The notes: generated from the sequence alone by a model not told the origin. A stretch of 64,000 nucleotides of DNA from Glandiceps talaboti (GCF_964340395.1 NC_135552.1:8178494-8242493); one strand, 5' to 3'; counted from the first letter of the stretch, positions 1 through 12,230 are shown. Numbers and translations are program-made.

Positions 1-5
1 AATTT

Positions 6-300
6 GATTTGATTTATCGTGTCCTCAGCAACAACAATACTTTTATCCACAGCTAATGCGATAATGCTGACGGTGTACAGTATTACGACTTGTTATTGTA
101 CTAATAAAAACGTTCCAGCTGTAGCTAGTACAGTTTTAATAGTAAATATGCAAATCATTTCATTCATGAAGGGTATCGTTGTAAAAGTATTATGTTGTTA
201 GGAGCGACATCAATTGTTCAATTTAGATTTTTTTTAAAAACTAAATTATTTTACTAAGGCCTCCTACCCCACCCCAACTATTCCTGTCTGGATATAAAGG
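6..300. repeat. Left copy (5' segment) of a duplicated block
   Basis: About 250-300 bp here matches 5056-5330 in direct orientation at an offset near 5050 bp, with scattered substitutions and small indels. Both copies share a run rich in GATTTATCGTG, GCGATAATG and TTATTGTACTAATAAAAACG. The copies diverge after the C-rich stretch near 290 (5340 in copy two). The duplication may begin before the window. No coding potential is seen. Confidence 0.8.
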
Positions 301-465
301 GAAAGTATCAATTATGTCAAATCATATGCAAATTAGGGTAAAATAGGTATGCATGAATTTTATTCAATAACGCAGCAGTTCTTGTCGCAACCACATAGAA
401 TACATGTATGTGTACAATATATCATTTCATTTGAACACTCACACTCACACAAACAGGCCTATAGA

Positions 466-466
466 C

Positions 467-520
<54 letters not shown>
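466..520. repeat. (CAGA)n microsatellite
   Basis: Uninterrupted ACAG tetranucleotide tract of about 55 bp. Reading frames through it are repeat translations, not genes. Confidence 0.95.
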
Positions 521-521
<1 letters not shown>

Positions 522-948
522 TAAGTTGTGTTTGCGCGGAATCATAAACATCATATTTACATTTGATTAATGTTACCACAGCTGTCACAAAAACGCACCT
601 ATATAATTAATTAAATTTCATTATCACATTTAAAATACGTGCAAATCTTCACCTGGGTGACGTCAAACAGGGCAGATCAAAAACCCATATCACCCCTGTT
701 CTACAGAACTATTTTTTCTCTCAACTACTGTTCTACGCAGCGATCAAGTTATCGTAATAATTATGTGCTTTCAAAAAGTAAATGCACACATTACGTTACA
801 TTTATCCTTGAATGGATGGCATGAATCTGATACGTAGAGATACTTTTATTTTTATTTAATAAATTCTATTCTATCTGATTAAAAAATCAATGTAGATTAT
901 CTATGTAGCAGCCGGCAAGTTATTAATAAAGGTAAATTCTCACTAGTG

Positions 949-1534
949 GAAACATATAGTATTTTTATTTGACTTTATAATGAATGGATTTTTGCATATA
1001 CCACTACCTCAGAACCTATTTGCTCAAATACACTTACATGTGCTACACATATTTTTTCATGACGCCCCATTCTATCAATAAATCTAGTTTGCACTACGAT
1101 TAATATGAGTTTTTCATTGTCCATATTTAATTTGCAATGATAGATATGCATTTAGAAATTTGTAATGACTGACATATACATTATATAATAATCGTATTAA
1201 CAGCCAATGTAATGACAGATATGTTCTTAAAGCTTTGTAATGACAGACATGTATCTAATAGTTGTGTAATTACATTTAACCACTTTCCCTTCAAAGAGCT
1301 GTAATGATAGACGTGTATAATTTGGAGTTTGGATGACAGATTTTTGTATTTGAAGAGCTGTTACAGTATTGACACAATCACTTACAGATGAATTCTAGCA
1401 TTGTTAAGTTTCATAAATATTATAATAAAATAATGTTACTGATTAATCTTGTGTTATTCTGAAATATTTTGCTTTTACAGCTAATTTTCTGATAGCTTTC
1501 GGTAGTCTGAAATTTTACAGACAGACAGGCATCG

Positions 1535-1591
<57 letters not shown>

Positions 1592-2568
1592 GGTAGGCAG
1601 GGAGGGAGGGAGGTAAGTAAGTAGAGAAAATGGACAGGTCGGCAGGCAGACAGACATACATACATACATACATACATACATACATACATACATACATACA
1701 TACATACATACATACATACATACATAGACAGATAGGTATATAGACATATACCAGTTGAACAAGTTTCAAAGAATCGGCAATACAATTTGGAAACCAGTTA
1801 CAAGTATTCTTTAATACGGATGGCGGGGTCATGTCGTATCTATATTCGGGTTCAGACATATCCAATATGATAACAAGGATGTAAGTTTTTCGGGGTGTTT
1901 TGTTCCCAATCCCAATGCGTGTTTCGATTTACTACATACATGTATTTAGAACCTATACGTGCAAGTGTTTCATATCATAGCACTCAAAAGCGAACAATGT
2001 CATATATTGTAACGTTTTGTGCGAGACAATACCAATCTTAGAGACTATGACTATTCATCCGGTACTTACCTTGTCTAGTACTGATCTTGTATTTGTTAAG
2101 AATAAGGAAACGACTCGAGACGACAACAAATTATTTCCTCTTCACTAGAGCGATTGGAATGTATCAATGGGTACTAAGGTATTCTCAATATACTAACTTA
2201 TAATACTCATATATTGAGATGAATAGCAGATTTTTTCAATCAACACATGTACAACAGCTGCATAGTAGATTACAAACGTTTAGGCTGCTTTCACAAAACT
2301 TGGGGGGGGGGGTTTGTCAAACTCTCATATTATTTAGATCCCCCTTGCCATACTCAAAACATTTTTTCAAGTACCCCCGCCACCCCGCCAAAAAATCAAA
2401 AACGACAATTTATACAACACATGTTTTTTTATATATATACATATTCATAGATAACGAGACTACATTTTATCTCTATATCTATTTAACCAAGTTTATATTT
2501 ATGCAAAGTTATATTTAAAAGTATACCAAAAATGGTTGTGTTCTATGTATATTTTGTGACTATGTTTG
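949..2568. repeat. Left copy (3' segment) of a 1.6-kb direct duplication
   Basis: This 1.6-kb segment is repeated at 6324-7931 with very high identity over most of its length. Differences are concentrated in the microsatellites and the poly-G tract. Inside it are a degenerate tandem motif around TGTAATGACAGA (1140-1350), a (CAGA)n/(CATA)n compound microsatellite (1516-1728) and a G-tract (2303-2312). The right edge is sharp: both copies end at TATGTTTG and then differ completely. No credible gene is seen. Confidence 0.9.
1516..1728. repeat. Compound (CAGA)n-(GGAG)-(CATA)n microsatellite
   Basis: A CAGA tract, a short GGGA/GTAA linker, then a CATA tract. The copy at 6897-7022 has the same order but shorter tracts and lacks most of the linker, so the array changed after the duplication. 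Confidence 0.95.
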
Positions 2569-2884
2569 ACATTAATTTGCATATGAAGTTTATATTGCAA
2601 AGTCATATGTAAAATGTGTACATTCAGTAGATTTTTATGAACATTTTTACAGACAATGTTAGACTTCTCGAATATCGTCAATCAGTTCACTACATATCTC
2701 TGCACATGTCCACTCAAGTTACTGTTTATCAGTAAGATTTCTTTCATTCTTTCTTTCTTTCTAAACAGCAAAGCATCCATATCACGGTCTTTCATGCACT
2801 GTACTAACACAGTTTACATAAAATAGTTATATATCGCAGAAACAAGTACAATGGAAAGGACAGTGCAATATTAAATACAAAACA

Positions 2885-2946
2885 TTCAGTACAGTACAGT
2901 ACAGTACAGTACAGTACAGTACAGTACAATACAGTACAGTACAGTA
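2885..2946. repeat. (ACAGT)n pentanucleotide microsatellite
   Basis: About twelve ACAGT units with one ACAAT variant. The flanks at 2570-2880 and 2950-3260 are AT-rich, with nothing I can call. Confidence 0.95.
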
Positions 2947-3261
2947 AAAAGGAAGTGTGGTATTAGATTGGGTGAAACATTACAACATTATATAAATTGA
3001 CTGTTAGCAATGATGGGAGTTCTGTAATGGAAAGAATGAGAATAAGCTTTTGGAATATGACATACAGTCCTTGTATTACGATAGTGTATGGTATCATGTA
3101 TGGTGATAGTGTACTATTATAATAGTATAGTATCATTGGTTCGGATTAGTGGTGAAAGCTACCGTCAGTCCGACTACAATATTGGTGTACCAGAGAGGAG
3201 ACATGGACTTGAAAAGAGTTGTAATGAGTTACAAAGGAAAACAAGTCTGATGATCCTTGGT

Positions 3262-3320
3262 TTAAAATAACTTTATTTTCCGACGTTTCCGCTATACATC
3301 GAAGGCCGCCGTCATCGAAT
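3262..3320 (-). mobile_element. Possible degenerate Penelope-type terminal sequence
   Basis: Read on the minus strand, this stretch has GATGACGG, a GC-rich segment and then GGAAACGTCGG, followed by AATAAAG. That order (GATGA, stem, GAAACGTC) resembles the decayed hammerhead core found in terminal repeats of Penelope-like elements. The invariant CTGATGA is altered to TCGATGA and stem II does not pair well, so this is a weak call. Confidence 0.3.
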
Positions 3321-3740
3321 CTAAAAATGAACGAAATGAGAAAGTATATATAGATAAAACATACTGAGATTCAATGGAGTGAAATATAATAACTTAATGA
3401 TACTAAAAGGTCAAAACTAGGATTAGGGTAAAACACCATAACAATAGAAAATAGCGGAATAAAATGTAATGAATGAAATAAACAACTGTATATGAAACCT
3501 ATGACAGAACAATACCAGATTTAAACTGAATGCCTTACCTAAGGGTGGTCTTGCAATTTCATGATTTATGCAAGAAATGTAGCTCTATATCTGTGATTTT
3601 TCAAGTCCCAGTACATAAAAGCTTGCCATCTTCGAAATTCAAAACCCTCATAACATTACTATGACATATCAGAAAATTACATACTTCATGGTAAGCATCG
3701 TAACAGTTTAATAACTTTAATACAGTGAAGTGATACGGTA

Positions 3741-4650
3741 TTAATGCCCTACTTCGTCCATTGGTAAAGTGTATACATTCCTGTTTCTACTGAGATTGAC
3801 AGACGCACCATCTGCTCCAAATCCAATAAGTCTCTGCTTCCAGTTTTCATCAACTTTGTCACATATAGTTTTTGTCGCACTAAAACCATCACTGGCATGT
3901 GTGTGTTGAACTTCCTTCTGTCCCACTAAATTCACCACGAGTTTACAAGTCGGTTTGTCTACTCGTCGCATGTAGATTTTTTCACACTCCTACACAACTC
4001 TATCAATGTCGCCTTCAATCAAAATAGAAATATATTTAGCTTTGTTTCTGATATCAGTAGCCAAGTCATTCCTGATTCGTCCAGCAATTGTTCCGACCAT
4101 CTCTGGGAATTTCTGAATGTTATCATAGGTTGGATTTAATACCACACCATTTTTTCTGAGCAGCAGCAGTAACTCGGAAATAGTGAAAATGGGAGTTCTT
4201 GTTTGGCTATCAGATATTTATCTTTATTTTCATTTCTGTTATTTTGTTATCACCATTTAAGTACTAGTTATACCAAGGGATTTCACCAAGGAACTGGCCG
4301 CCGCTGTTTTTGCTAAATATATGTCTTTGAATTCGCTCGAACGTGTATCACCAAAATGGAGTGTTCCGTGCTTAAAGTTAGTTTGTTTTTCAACCAATTT
4401 TCCCCGTTCCAAAGCGAAATCAGACTTCTCTTTTGAGAATTTACAATATCAACACCATAATCTGTAAATACTGCCATCTATTAGGTGTCTTCACTGGTAT
4501 GGATGTTCATCCACTCAAGTTGTTCAAGCCATCGTACCAATTTTACATCTTTAGATTTTCAAGACTGTGACGATTGAACTTTTCAGGCCACCACATTTGA
4601 AACGTCGCCTGTTGTCCTGTTGCGATTAGCGGGTTGTGCATCATCTCCAT
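3741..4650 (-). pseudogene. Degenerate hAT-type (ZNF862/DUF4371-like) transposase-derived pseudogene
   Basis: The minus-strand frame ending near 3741 contains LIGFGADGASVNLSRNRNVY, which matches the conserved core of hAT-like proteins of the ZNF862/KIAA1586 type, where a VGFGADGASVM-like motif is typical. The same frame can be followed upstream to about 4140 (motifs AGRIRNDLATDIRNKAKYIS and ILIEGDIDRVV) but is cut by an in-frame TAG just before ECEKIYMRRVD. Further upstream (to about 4650), short out-of-frame pieces such as LVRWLEQLEWMNIH look like its N-terminal region. Stops and frameshifts mean no intact protein. I saw no terminal inverted repeats. The gap 4660-5050 shows nothing else. Confidence 0.6.
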
Positions 4651-5055
4651 CACTCGTACCTGACGTGTGTATAGTAACAGATTTAAGTTCAATTTAGCTA
4701 ACAATTTTAGAGAATATAATGTTGATACAATTTGTTAACCTTAAACCGGTACTAACTGCAACTAGGATATTTGTTTACATCAAATAACCCAATATATATC
4801 CACTACAAATTAGTCAATTATTTAGAAAAACTAAGTGGTAAATTTTAGAAATTTTAGTGTAGTAGTGACAAGTATAAATCTTGACTAGAGTGAAAGCTTG
4901 GTTTTGAATCTGTCACCATGTTAAAATTATACTGGTGTAATCGGGGTATCATTTTTAGATCAGACAACGACAATGTGTACTTTTTAATCAGTTGTCGATA
5001 TAATCTATAAGTATGCACAGGTTAAATCGTGGGATTCTGGCTCACAAATTACTAG

Positions 5056-5330
5056 GATTTGATTTATCGTGTGCACAACAACATTAAAATACATTTATCC
5101 ACACCTAATGCGATAATGTTGACGATGTACAGTATTACGACTTGTTATTGTACTAATAAAAACGGTTAAACTACGTTCCTGCTGCAGCTGGTACAGTTTT
5201 AATAGAAAATCTGCAAATCATTTCATTCGTGAAGGGTGTCGTTGTAAACGTATTATTTTGTTTGGAGCGACATCAGTTGTTCAATTTAGAATAAAGAAAA
5301 ACTAAATTATTTTACTGAGGCCTCCAACCC
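5056..5330. repeat. Right copy (5' segment) of the duplicated block
   Basis: Direct repeat of bases 6-300. The region 5340-6320, between this and the second duplicated segment, does not match its counterpart 300-948. It holds a poly-A/T/G tract (5990-6048, ending in a long G-run) and no gene that I can support. Confidence 0.8.
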
Positions 5331-6323
5331 CCCACCCCCCACTCCCCTTCTAACTAAATTGGCCAGTTTGAAAATTGCTCCAGACAACGCAGTCAATTTT
5401 ATTCTTACACGTCAGAGTACAATTTTTGTGATGACGTAACGAAAAATGATAAAATAACCCCTTGAAAGGTGCCGTAAAAGAAGCTGTGGTTTACGACGAT
5501 GACGCAAGTGCACATCTGATAGTATTGTTTAGTACTATACAGCTAGTATGTAGTGAGGAAAATGTCCTTTTGTGTACACTTTACTGTATGTTAGTGCCAA
5601 GTATTTACTATAAACTAATATAGCAACAATTCTTCCATTTCTCAATTTTGACATTTGATAGAAATATTTGTATTTAGGGGTAACAAAACAGACCCAATAA
5701 AAGTAAAATCATTTTATAGGATGGGAAGGAAATTACACAACTCCCACCTCTACCCCCAAATTTGCATATCATTTTGTAGTATTCGTATATAACTGTAACT
5801 ATAACTATAACTGATTCAATGACACTGTATTTGAAGAGGGTTAATTTTACGTGTAGTCGAGAAATTTCTGTGAATATGTTTTTATAATTAACATTATCCA
5901 AAAATACAAAAAAAAAATCGTTTGTTTCCGATAACATGACTTCAGAAATTTGGATAGGTAGATCGAAATTGTATTTCATTTTATTTATTTATTTATAACT
6001 TTTTTCTTTTCTTTTTTTTCTTTTCTTTTTTTTTGGGGGGGGGGGGGTAAATTGCTTCAACCCAAAGACAAGATACTCGTTTGTCACAATAGTTTGATGA
6101 GGTGTATCAGGATCCGGAATGTGAAGTAGATGAATACAATATGCATCCTGTACTTTTGTAACTGTATAAAGTCAACTTACATTGGGTGTTTCCGGAATGG
6201 AGATTCTTTTAAAGAATTCTCGACGAAAGATACTTTGACAAGAACATTTACACAGAACTAAAGGTACATTGTCACTAGTTTTTGGATGTAAAAATGCTGA
6301 AACTAGGGTCGGTCGGGGTATTG

Positions 6324-6931
6324 AAAACATATAGTATTTTTATTTGACCTTAAAATATAGTGAATGGATTTTTGCATATACCACTACCTCAGAACCTGTT
6401 TGCTCAAATACACTTACATGTGCTACACATATTTTTTCATGTAGCCCCATTCTATCAATAAATCTAGTTTGCACTACGATTAATATGAGTTTTTCATTAT
6501 CCAGTATTTAATTTGCAATGATAGATATGCATTTAGAAATTTGTAATGACTGACATATACATTATATAATAATCGTATTAACAGCCAATGTAATGACAGA
6601 TATGTTCTTAAAGCTTTGTAATGACAGACATGTATCTAATAGTTGTGTAATTACATTTAACCACTTTCCCTTCAAAGAGCTGTAATGACAGACGTGTATA
6701 ATTTGGAGTTTCGATGGCAGATTTTTGTATTTGAAGAGCTGTTACAGTATTGACACAATCACTTACAGATGAATTCTAGCATTGTAAGTTTCATAAATAT
6801 TACAATCAAATAATGTTACTGATTAATCTTGTGTAATTCTGAAATATTTTGCTTTTACATCTAATTTTCTGTTAGTTTTCGGTAGTCTGAAATTTTACAG
6901 ACAGACAGGCATCGAAAATGGACAGGTAGGC

Positions 6932-6964
<33 letters not shown>

Positions 6965-7931
6965 TACATACATACATACATACATACATACATACATACA
7001 TACATACATACATACATACATAGACAGATAGGTATATAGACATACACCAGTTGAACAAGTTTCAAAGAATCGGCAATACAATTTGGAAACCAGTTACAAG
7101 TATTCTTTAATACGGATGGTGGGGTCATGTCGTATCTATATTCGGGTTCAGACATATCCAATATGATAACAAGGATGTAAGTTTTTCGGGGTGTTTTGTT
7201 CCCAATCCCAATGCGTGTTTCGATTTACTACATACATGTATTTAGAACCTATACGTGCAAGTGTTTCATATCATAGCACTCAAAAGCGAACAATGTCATA
7301 TATTGTAACGTTTTGTGCGAGACAATACCAATCTTAGAGACTATGACTATTCATCCGGTACTTACCTTGTCTAGTACTGATCTTGTATTTGTTAAGAATA
7401 AGGAAACGACTCGAGACGACTACAAATTATTTCCTCTTCACTAGAGCGATTGGACTGTATCAATGGGTACTAAGGTATTCTCAATATACTAACTTATAAT
7501 ACTCATATATTGAGATGAATAGCAGATTTTTTCAATCAACACATGTACAACAGCTGCATAGTAGATTACAAACGTTTATGCTGCTTTCACAAAACGTGTG
7601 TGTGTGTGGGGGGGGGGGGGGGGGGGTTGTCAACCTCTCATATTATTTAGATCCCCCTTGTTATACTCAAAACATTATTTCAAGTACTCCCCTTCCAGAA
7701 TCAGTAATTTTGAAGTACTCCACTCCCTACCCCGCCAAAAAATCAAAATCGACAATTTATACAAAACATGTTTTTCATATTTTCATAGATAACGTTATCA
7801 GTCTGTAAAACAATTTCCAAGACTACATTTTATCTCTATATCTACTTAACCAAGTTTATATTTATGCAAAGTTATATTTAAAAGTATACCAAAAATGGTT
7901 GTGTTCTATGTATATTTTGTGACTATGTTTG
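6324..7931. repeat. Right copy (3' segment) of the 1.6-kb direct duplication
   Basis: Matches 949-2568 in the same orientation. It carries the microsatellite pair at 6897-7022 and a G-tract near 7609-7626. Immediately after the shared end TATGTTTG the sequence becomes the Penelope-element remnant. Confidence 0.9.
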
Positions 7932-9040
7932 TTAATAAGTGGAAGCATTTTCCAAAGCTGGTTCAAACTTGATTATTTTGTTAAATTGGTACAATAAATC
8001 GGTTTAAAGGCCAGTTAGCCAAGTGACCGGTTTGTCAAGGTTATTCACCCTGGTATTAGGGTAGGTTAGCAGGGAAGACGTTTCGGACCGGCTGTTGGGG
8101 TCCTTCATCAGTCGCCGTTATGTTTAACAAGACAGCGTTCTGGCATTTGTTTGCCTTAAAATTTAATTGTTCATCAAGCAGAGATGCTAGTATTTCAATC
8201 ACATTATGGTCAGCAAGGCTATTTCAGCCTTGCTTTTAGAGGCAGAGGACTTCAGTTTAGTTGTGTGACAAGTATGTCTTTAAGATTTTTGTTTCGTTCT
8301 TTTCTGTGCTATGATTGGTTTGGTCGGGTAGAGTTGGTTCAAGGTTACATTATTTTCTAGCAGTTCCCAACGTTTTGTTAATGCGTGTTTAAGTTTAGAC
8401 GCTTTGATGTTGGGACTATATATGTTGTTTTGAAGACTAGAGGAATGACTTGAGTTGGTGTCCAATTTTGGAGATAAGTCTCCCTATTCTCATAAAGGAC
8501 CTGACGAGCGAATTACTTCTGATTTGTTGTATCCTCTTCGTGTCAATTTGTTTATGAAGAATTTCAATTTGTTTTGGAAATCTTCTTCGTTACTGCACGT
8601 TCATACCTCATTGTTTCGCCTTTAATAAAAACCATTAAAGACCGAATTTGGGTGACACGATTGTCTGTGGAGGTACTGAAAAGTGTCAGTCGGTTTTGGT
8701 GTAGTCTGGATGACCAGAATGTGGTTTCTATAACCACACATTGTATAAATCGTAACGATCGATACTGTATATGAACTAGACTAGTTTGGTGTGAGTCTTG
8801 ATATCCAACCCGTTGGTTTGTTTGAACCTATGACCTTTGTAAATCACCAAATCTAGGCATACCACTTCCTTTTCTGAGCTGACCAACGAAAGTTTTAATG
8901 TTGGGTGCATTTCATTTATCCTTTCACTCAGAATATTGAGTTCACTTTGTGTACCACCGAATAGCATGAATATGATATCTCTGAAAAGTGTCCAAAGGGA
9001 TATTTTATCCATGCATGTGTCATAGTAACAGTAGTAACAT
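7932..9040 (-). mobile_element. Truncated Penelope-like retroelement (RT remnant, C-terminal region, ribozyme-bearing terminus)
   Basis: The minus strand encodes, in several broken frames, the end of a Penelope-like reverse transcriptase. From 9012 down to 8776 it contains RT motif C in the form FRDIIFMLFGG followed by SEKEVVCLDLVIYKGHRF. The second catalytic aspartate of the usual DD pair is isoleucine, so the enzyme would be inactive. From about 8520 to 8240 come C-terminal pieces including KRWELLENNVTLNQLYPTK and PIIAQKRTK. A non-coding terminus follows (7932-8230) with a hammerhead-like core. Frames are interrupted and the 5' part of the element is missing, as is common for these elements. 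Confidence 0.7.
8080..8111 (-). ncRNA. Hammerhead-ribozyme-like core of the Penelope element
   Basis: On the minus strand the order is CTGATGA (8111-8105), a hairpin whose strands GGACC (8103-8099) and GGTCC (8089-8085) are exact complements, then GAAAC (8084-8080) followed by GTC. These are the invariant hammerhead core elements in the right order, next to a Penelope-like RT. An extra A lies between CTGATGA and stem II. Stem III is reduced to AC/GU, as in minimal Penelope hammerheads, and stem I (UUCCC against GGCGA) has one mismatch. Penelope-like elements are known to carry such ribozymes in their terminal repeats. Activity of this copy is uncertain. Confidence 0.6.
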
Positions 9041-9384
9041 CGTATGAAAATGATGTCACAAGGCTGACTTAGGTCTCAAAATAAAATACATCCATGCAGG
9101 TTTAATTTCGTGTTCATGATCAAGTGCAAAATTGTGCGAAATTCAAAATGCGCGAATAATTTCAGGGTTCACAGTATCACTATTCTATTACTGTTTTCAG
9201 TCACAAGCTAAGATGTAAGCGAAATGACAAATGGTAACAGTTCGACATTGGTATTAAATGATTGAGTCATCATTCACTTGAATATAGGAGAAACAAAATT
9301 GATTAATTATGTGGGCATTGAATGCAAGGTATTGTCCAATCAGAAATTATGACTCCTTAGGATGTGTTAAAGTGTTTCAAAAAT

Positions 9385-9452
9385 TATGTCGTGCGCACGA
9401 GAAACTATCCTGTGAGCACGACTTATAGTATGTCGTTCTCACAAGATAGTAT
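9385..9452. repeat. Short palindromic tandem repeat (left part, interrupted by an LTR element)
   Basis: Degenerate units such as TATGTCGTTCTCACAAGATAG run up to the LTR boundary and resume at 13761. The unit is about 21-23 bp and contains an imperfect inverted repeat (CTTGTG...CACAAG). The LTR retrotransposon split this array. Confidence 0.75.
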
Positions 9453-10420
9453 TGTTGCTATGGGTTCGTTAATGGTATTCTCTTTCGATATAGCAACTTA
9501 ACTTCTAGCAGGGAATTAGCTAGCAAGAGGTACTCTCAGAATCACTGCACAGGGACTAGACCAAAATATGACTACAAGATGATTTATTGTTCAGCACTGG
9601 CTCAAACACCACTTCAACACAGGTTCGGGAGATATAAAATCTACCCAACAAGTCCCAAGCTCCTATCCATCACTCCACCCATCTCTCTCCATCTAGTTAC
9701 AATAGTTATCCTATCTTATAGCCCAGAAAAGGGGCGTCTCTCAATATGCAAAGCATATTAAAATCATATCACTATTTACATTCAAATGTCCAGCTTGACT
9801 TTACCAGCTGTTGATTGGATAAAAGTCCTCAATATCTACAAAAGATCACATGATATTCAAATTATCATTGCCACGCATCAATGTTCGTTGCCATCTTAAC
9901 AAATACTTTCTATAACAATATATTCTTATGACAGTCAATGCCGACTATGAATGCATACAAATTCTATTCCTTTGAAATTGTAATAAGTTTGTTTGACATT
10001 TAGCCGACATCGATGTCTCCAGACATCCAGTCTCTTCTTTGAAAGCTAATCTAATGGTTCCCTTTGTTTCAAGCCCAGCACTCTAACTTGAACTTGATAC
10101 TATAACTAACAAAAGCTATAATAACATTACCGGAGATTAGGTTTTAGATACTTATTGTTCTCGCTACTAATAGCATTTTCCATTGTTTCTTCTAATTGTA
10201 TTCTTTTGTTATTCACGTGTCTTTGTACTTGATTGGAATGTTCCCTTTTGTAGTTATAATTGTGTGTTGGTTTTGCTAAAGTGCTTGGCCAAAAACAATA
10301 GGATCCATTATATCGATACATTTGTACTTCTGTATTAGAATTTCGCCTGTTTCCAAATTTATCAACCTAAAATCAGTTAATATCTTTTACTATATTTTCA
10401 TATAAAAAACGTATGTAACA
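9453..10420 (-). repeat. Downstream (3') LTR
   Basis: 968 bp and nearly identical to 12793-13760. I noticed differences only near the left edge (TATGGG versus TAGCGG) and one A/T difference around 9846. The open frame near 9579-9761 recurs unchanged in the other LTR and is not a gene. Confidence 0.92.
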
Positions 10421-10436
10421 CTCCCTTCATTTCAAG
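10421..10436 (-). promoter_or_regulatory. Polypurine tract of the LTR element, with a duplicate at 10485-10500
   Basis: On the minus strand GAAATGAAGGGAG directly precedes the TGTTACA start of the 3' LTR, the usual place for plus-strand priming. A 24-bp stretch covering the LTR tip plus this tract (10413-10436) is repeated at 10477-10500, 64 bp away, so the element appears to have two polypurine tracts. Confidence 0.6.
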
Positions 10437-10767
10437 CAAAACGTCCCGGTTTGCAGTGACAGCAATAAAATGATATATGTAACACTCCCTTCATTTCAAG
10501 TCTTAGTCTATACAACCACCAAGTAATACAAAATAGTAAAATTCAAAAGTTGAAAAAAAAATGTCTGAAAATACAGTATACCATCACCATGATACAATAG
10601 GTCATCGAAAAGAAAAGAAACTGTAAATATAAAGTTCACGAAAAAAAATCTTCAAACACATAGTTTACAAGTAATAAAAATAACAAAGATTCGATTAAGA
10701 AAATATTTACATGGACGTCCAAAAAAAATAAAAATGGCCTCGTTCGGCTTTCATCGTTATAATAAAA

Positions 10768-11080
10768 CTAGGGAGCAGAACGAGCATAATCGTAGGCAGA
10801 TTTATCGCTGTCCAAGCTTACGTTAAACCCGCTCATATCATAATACGTCCCTTCATCTGTACTAGTAATATCTTTACTTACATTTTGCGATTCTTTGACG
10901 CTCATTATACTCAATTCTATGTTTTCCTTATCACCAGTAATATTCTGTAAGTTAGTGGGCGCTTGCGGCTCTACATCTACTTGATGCGTTTTACCTAAAC
11001 CTGTAGGGATTTGCGCGCTTGCCGTGGACGAATGTCCATCACTAAACTTATCTACACTAACCTTCTCTAGCCCTGCTAGA
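10768..11080 (-). CDS. Acidic, tyrosine-containing ORF in the LTR element, possible 3' exon
   Basis: An open minus-strand frame of about 100 codons ends at a stop at 10768. It has no ATG near its start. A splice-acceptor-like CTAGCAG lies at about 11078-11072, so it may be a 3' exon. The product is hydrophilic and Ser/Thr/Asp-rich, ending with tyrosine-bearing motifs (GTYYDMSGF, then SAYDYARSAP). No known retroelement domain is recognised. It sits about 350 bp from the 3' LTR, where the last ORF of such elements often lies. Confidence 0.4.
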
Positions 11081-11769
11081 CGCAGTGCCAAGTGCCATAT
11101 GCCTATTTAAAAGAAGATTTTGGAAAAGACAACGATATGTTATTTCATCATTCGCTAACCATTTATATCCCATATTTAGAGGAAGAAGATCCTATTTACA
11201 CAAACACACATCACATTTTTACTCATTTATACATAGTGTCCGGATCCCAGGACGTTTACTTTCGCACTCATTCATTATAGTGACTTGTCACTCATACACA
11301 GGATTTTCTTCTTCCTTTTAAGTTATTAAGGTATATTGAATCAGACTTATTTAAATAACGCAGCCACTGTTGCCTTGCCAGTAATCTTAACAGGATTGCG
11401 TTTAAGGTATTGTTTAATACTTCTATTTAAATTATTTTCGATCTCCCAACTATTATGTTTTGCTGAATAACCCTTCCGTCTAACTAAATATTTCATCGTT
11501 CATACAGATGAATCGATAAAATTCTAATAAATATGAAAATTTCTCGATAAACTCCGAAATCATAATTACATTTGTAATGGCCTTTTTACTGATTGTATCG
11601 CTATTAATTAGACAAAGAACTCTTGATCTCCTGACTATTCACAGAATCAACGCCCTACCTCAATGTATCTATTGAATATATTTTCCGAAACAAAAGGCAA
11701 ATAAACACTTTAACTTGACTATCTTTAACCTAAAATAAAATTATGGAACATTCCTGTAGTTCCTTATAA

Positions 11770-12230
11770 AATCAGACCACTCCTTGGGTCATCTCAACTA
11801 TAAATCGACCTCTCCTTGGGTCATTAAAAAGAGACAGCTACAACGTTATCGGTATTTTCTTCATCTTTAACTTAGTCAAACATTTTCTCTAGAACGCCTC
11901 AATAGACTATAAATTCTGTGAATGACAGTGATCAAATGTTGTCCCCCTAATTATGAGCAATAATTTATTTCTGACCAAAAGTGTATTATTTCTAAATCTG
12001 TCTATATCTCCATGGTTTAACAAGTCTACATCTTATTACTAACACGCCTGTTGTCATAAATACAGTCTATTATTTAAAATATAAATCCTATCAGTGTAAC
12101 TAGCGAATATATTCATCCATTAAAAGACAATGAGAAACTTCAAATCGACCACTCCTAGGTCATTTTAACTAAACACTGGCCATCGTCTGGGCCTAAAATA
12201 TCACATCGACCATCTCTTGGTCATCTTACT
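11770..12230. repeat. Dispersed GACC...GGTC mini-hairpin motif inside the LTR element
   Basis: Four copies of a motif close to TCGACCACTCCTTGGGTCAT occur (about 11776, 11808, 12146 and 12205). Each contains a short inverted repeat (GACC, loop, GGTC). They lie in the presumed intron between the two ORFs. Confidence 0.6.

Noticed and set aside
1420-1865. Long minus-strand frames rich in MYVC and VCLS
   Set aside because: They translate the CATA and CAGA microsatellites; the frames at 6861-7161 are the same artefact in the duplicate copy.
8574-8774. 66-codon plus-strand frame
   Set aside because: It is antisense to the Penelope remnant and has no start context or motif of its own.
9579-9761. 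60-codon plus-strand frame, identical to one at 12919-13101
   Set aside because: Both are inside the LTRs on the antisense strand; their identity is due to LTR duplication, not to gene conservation.
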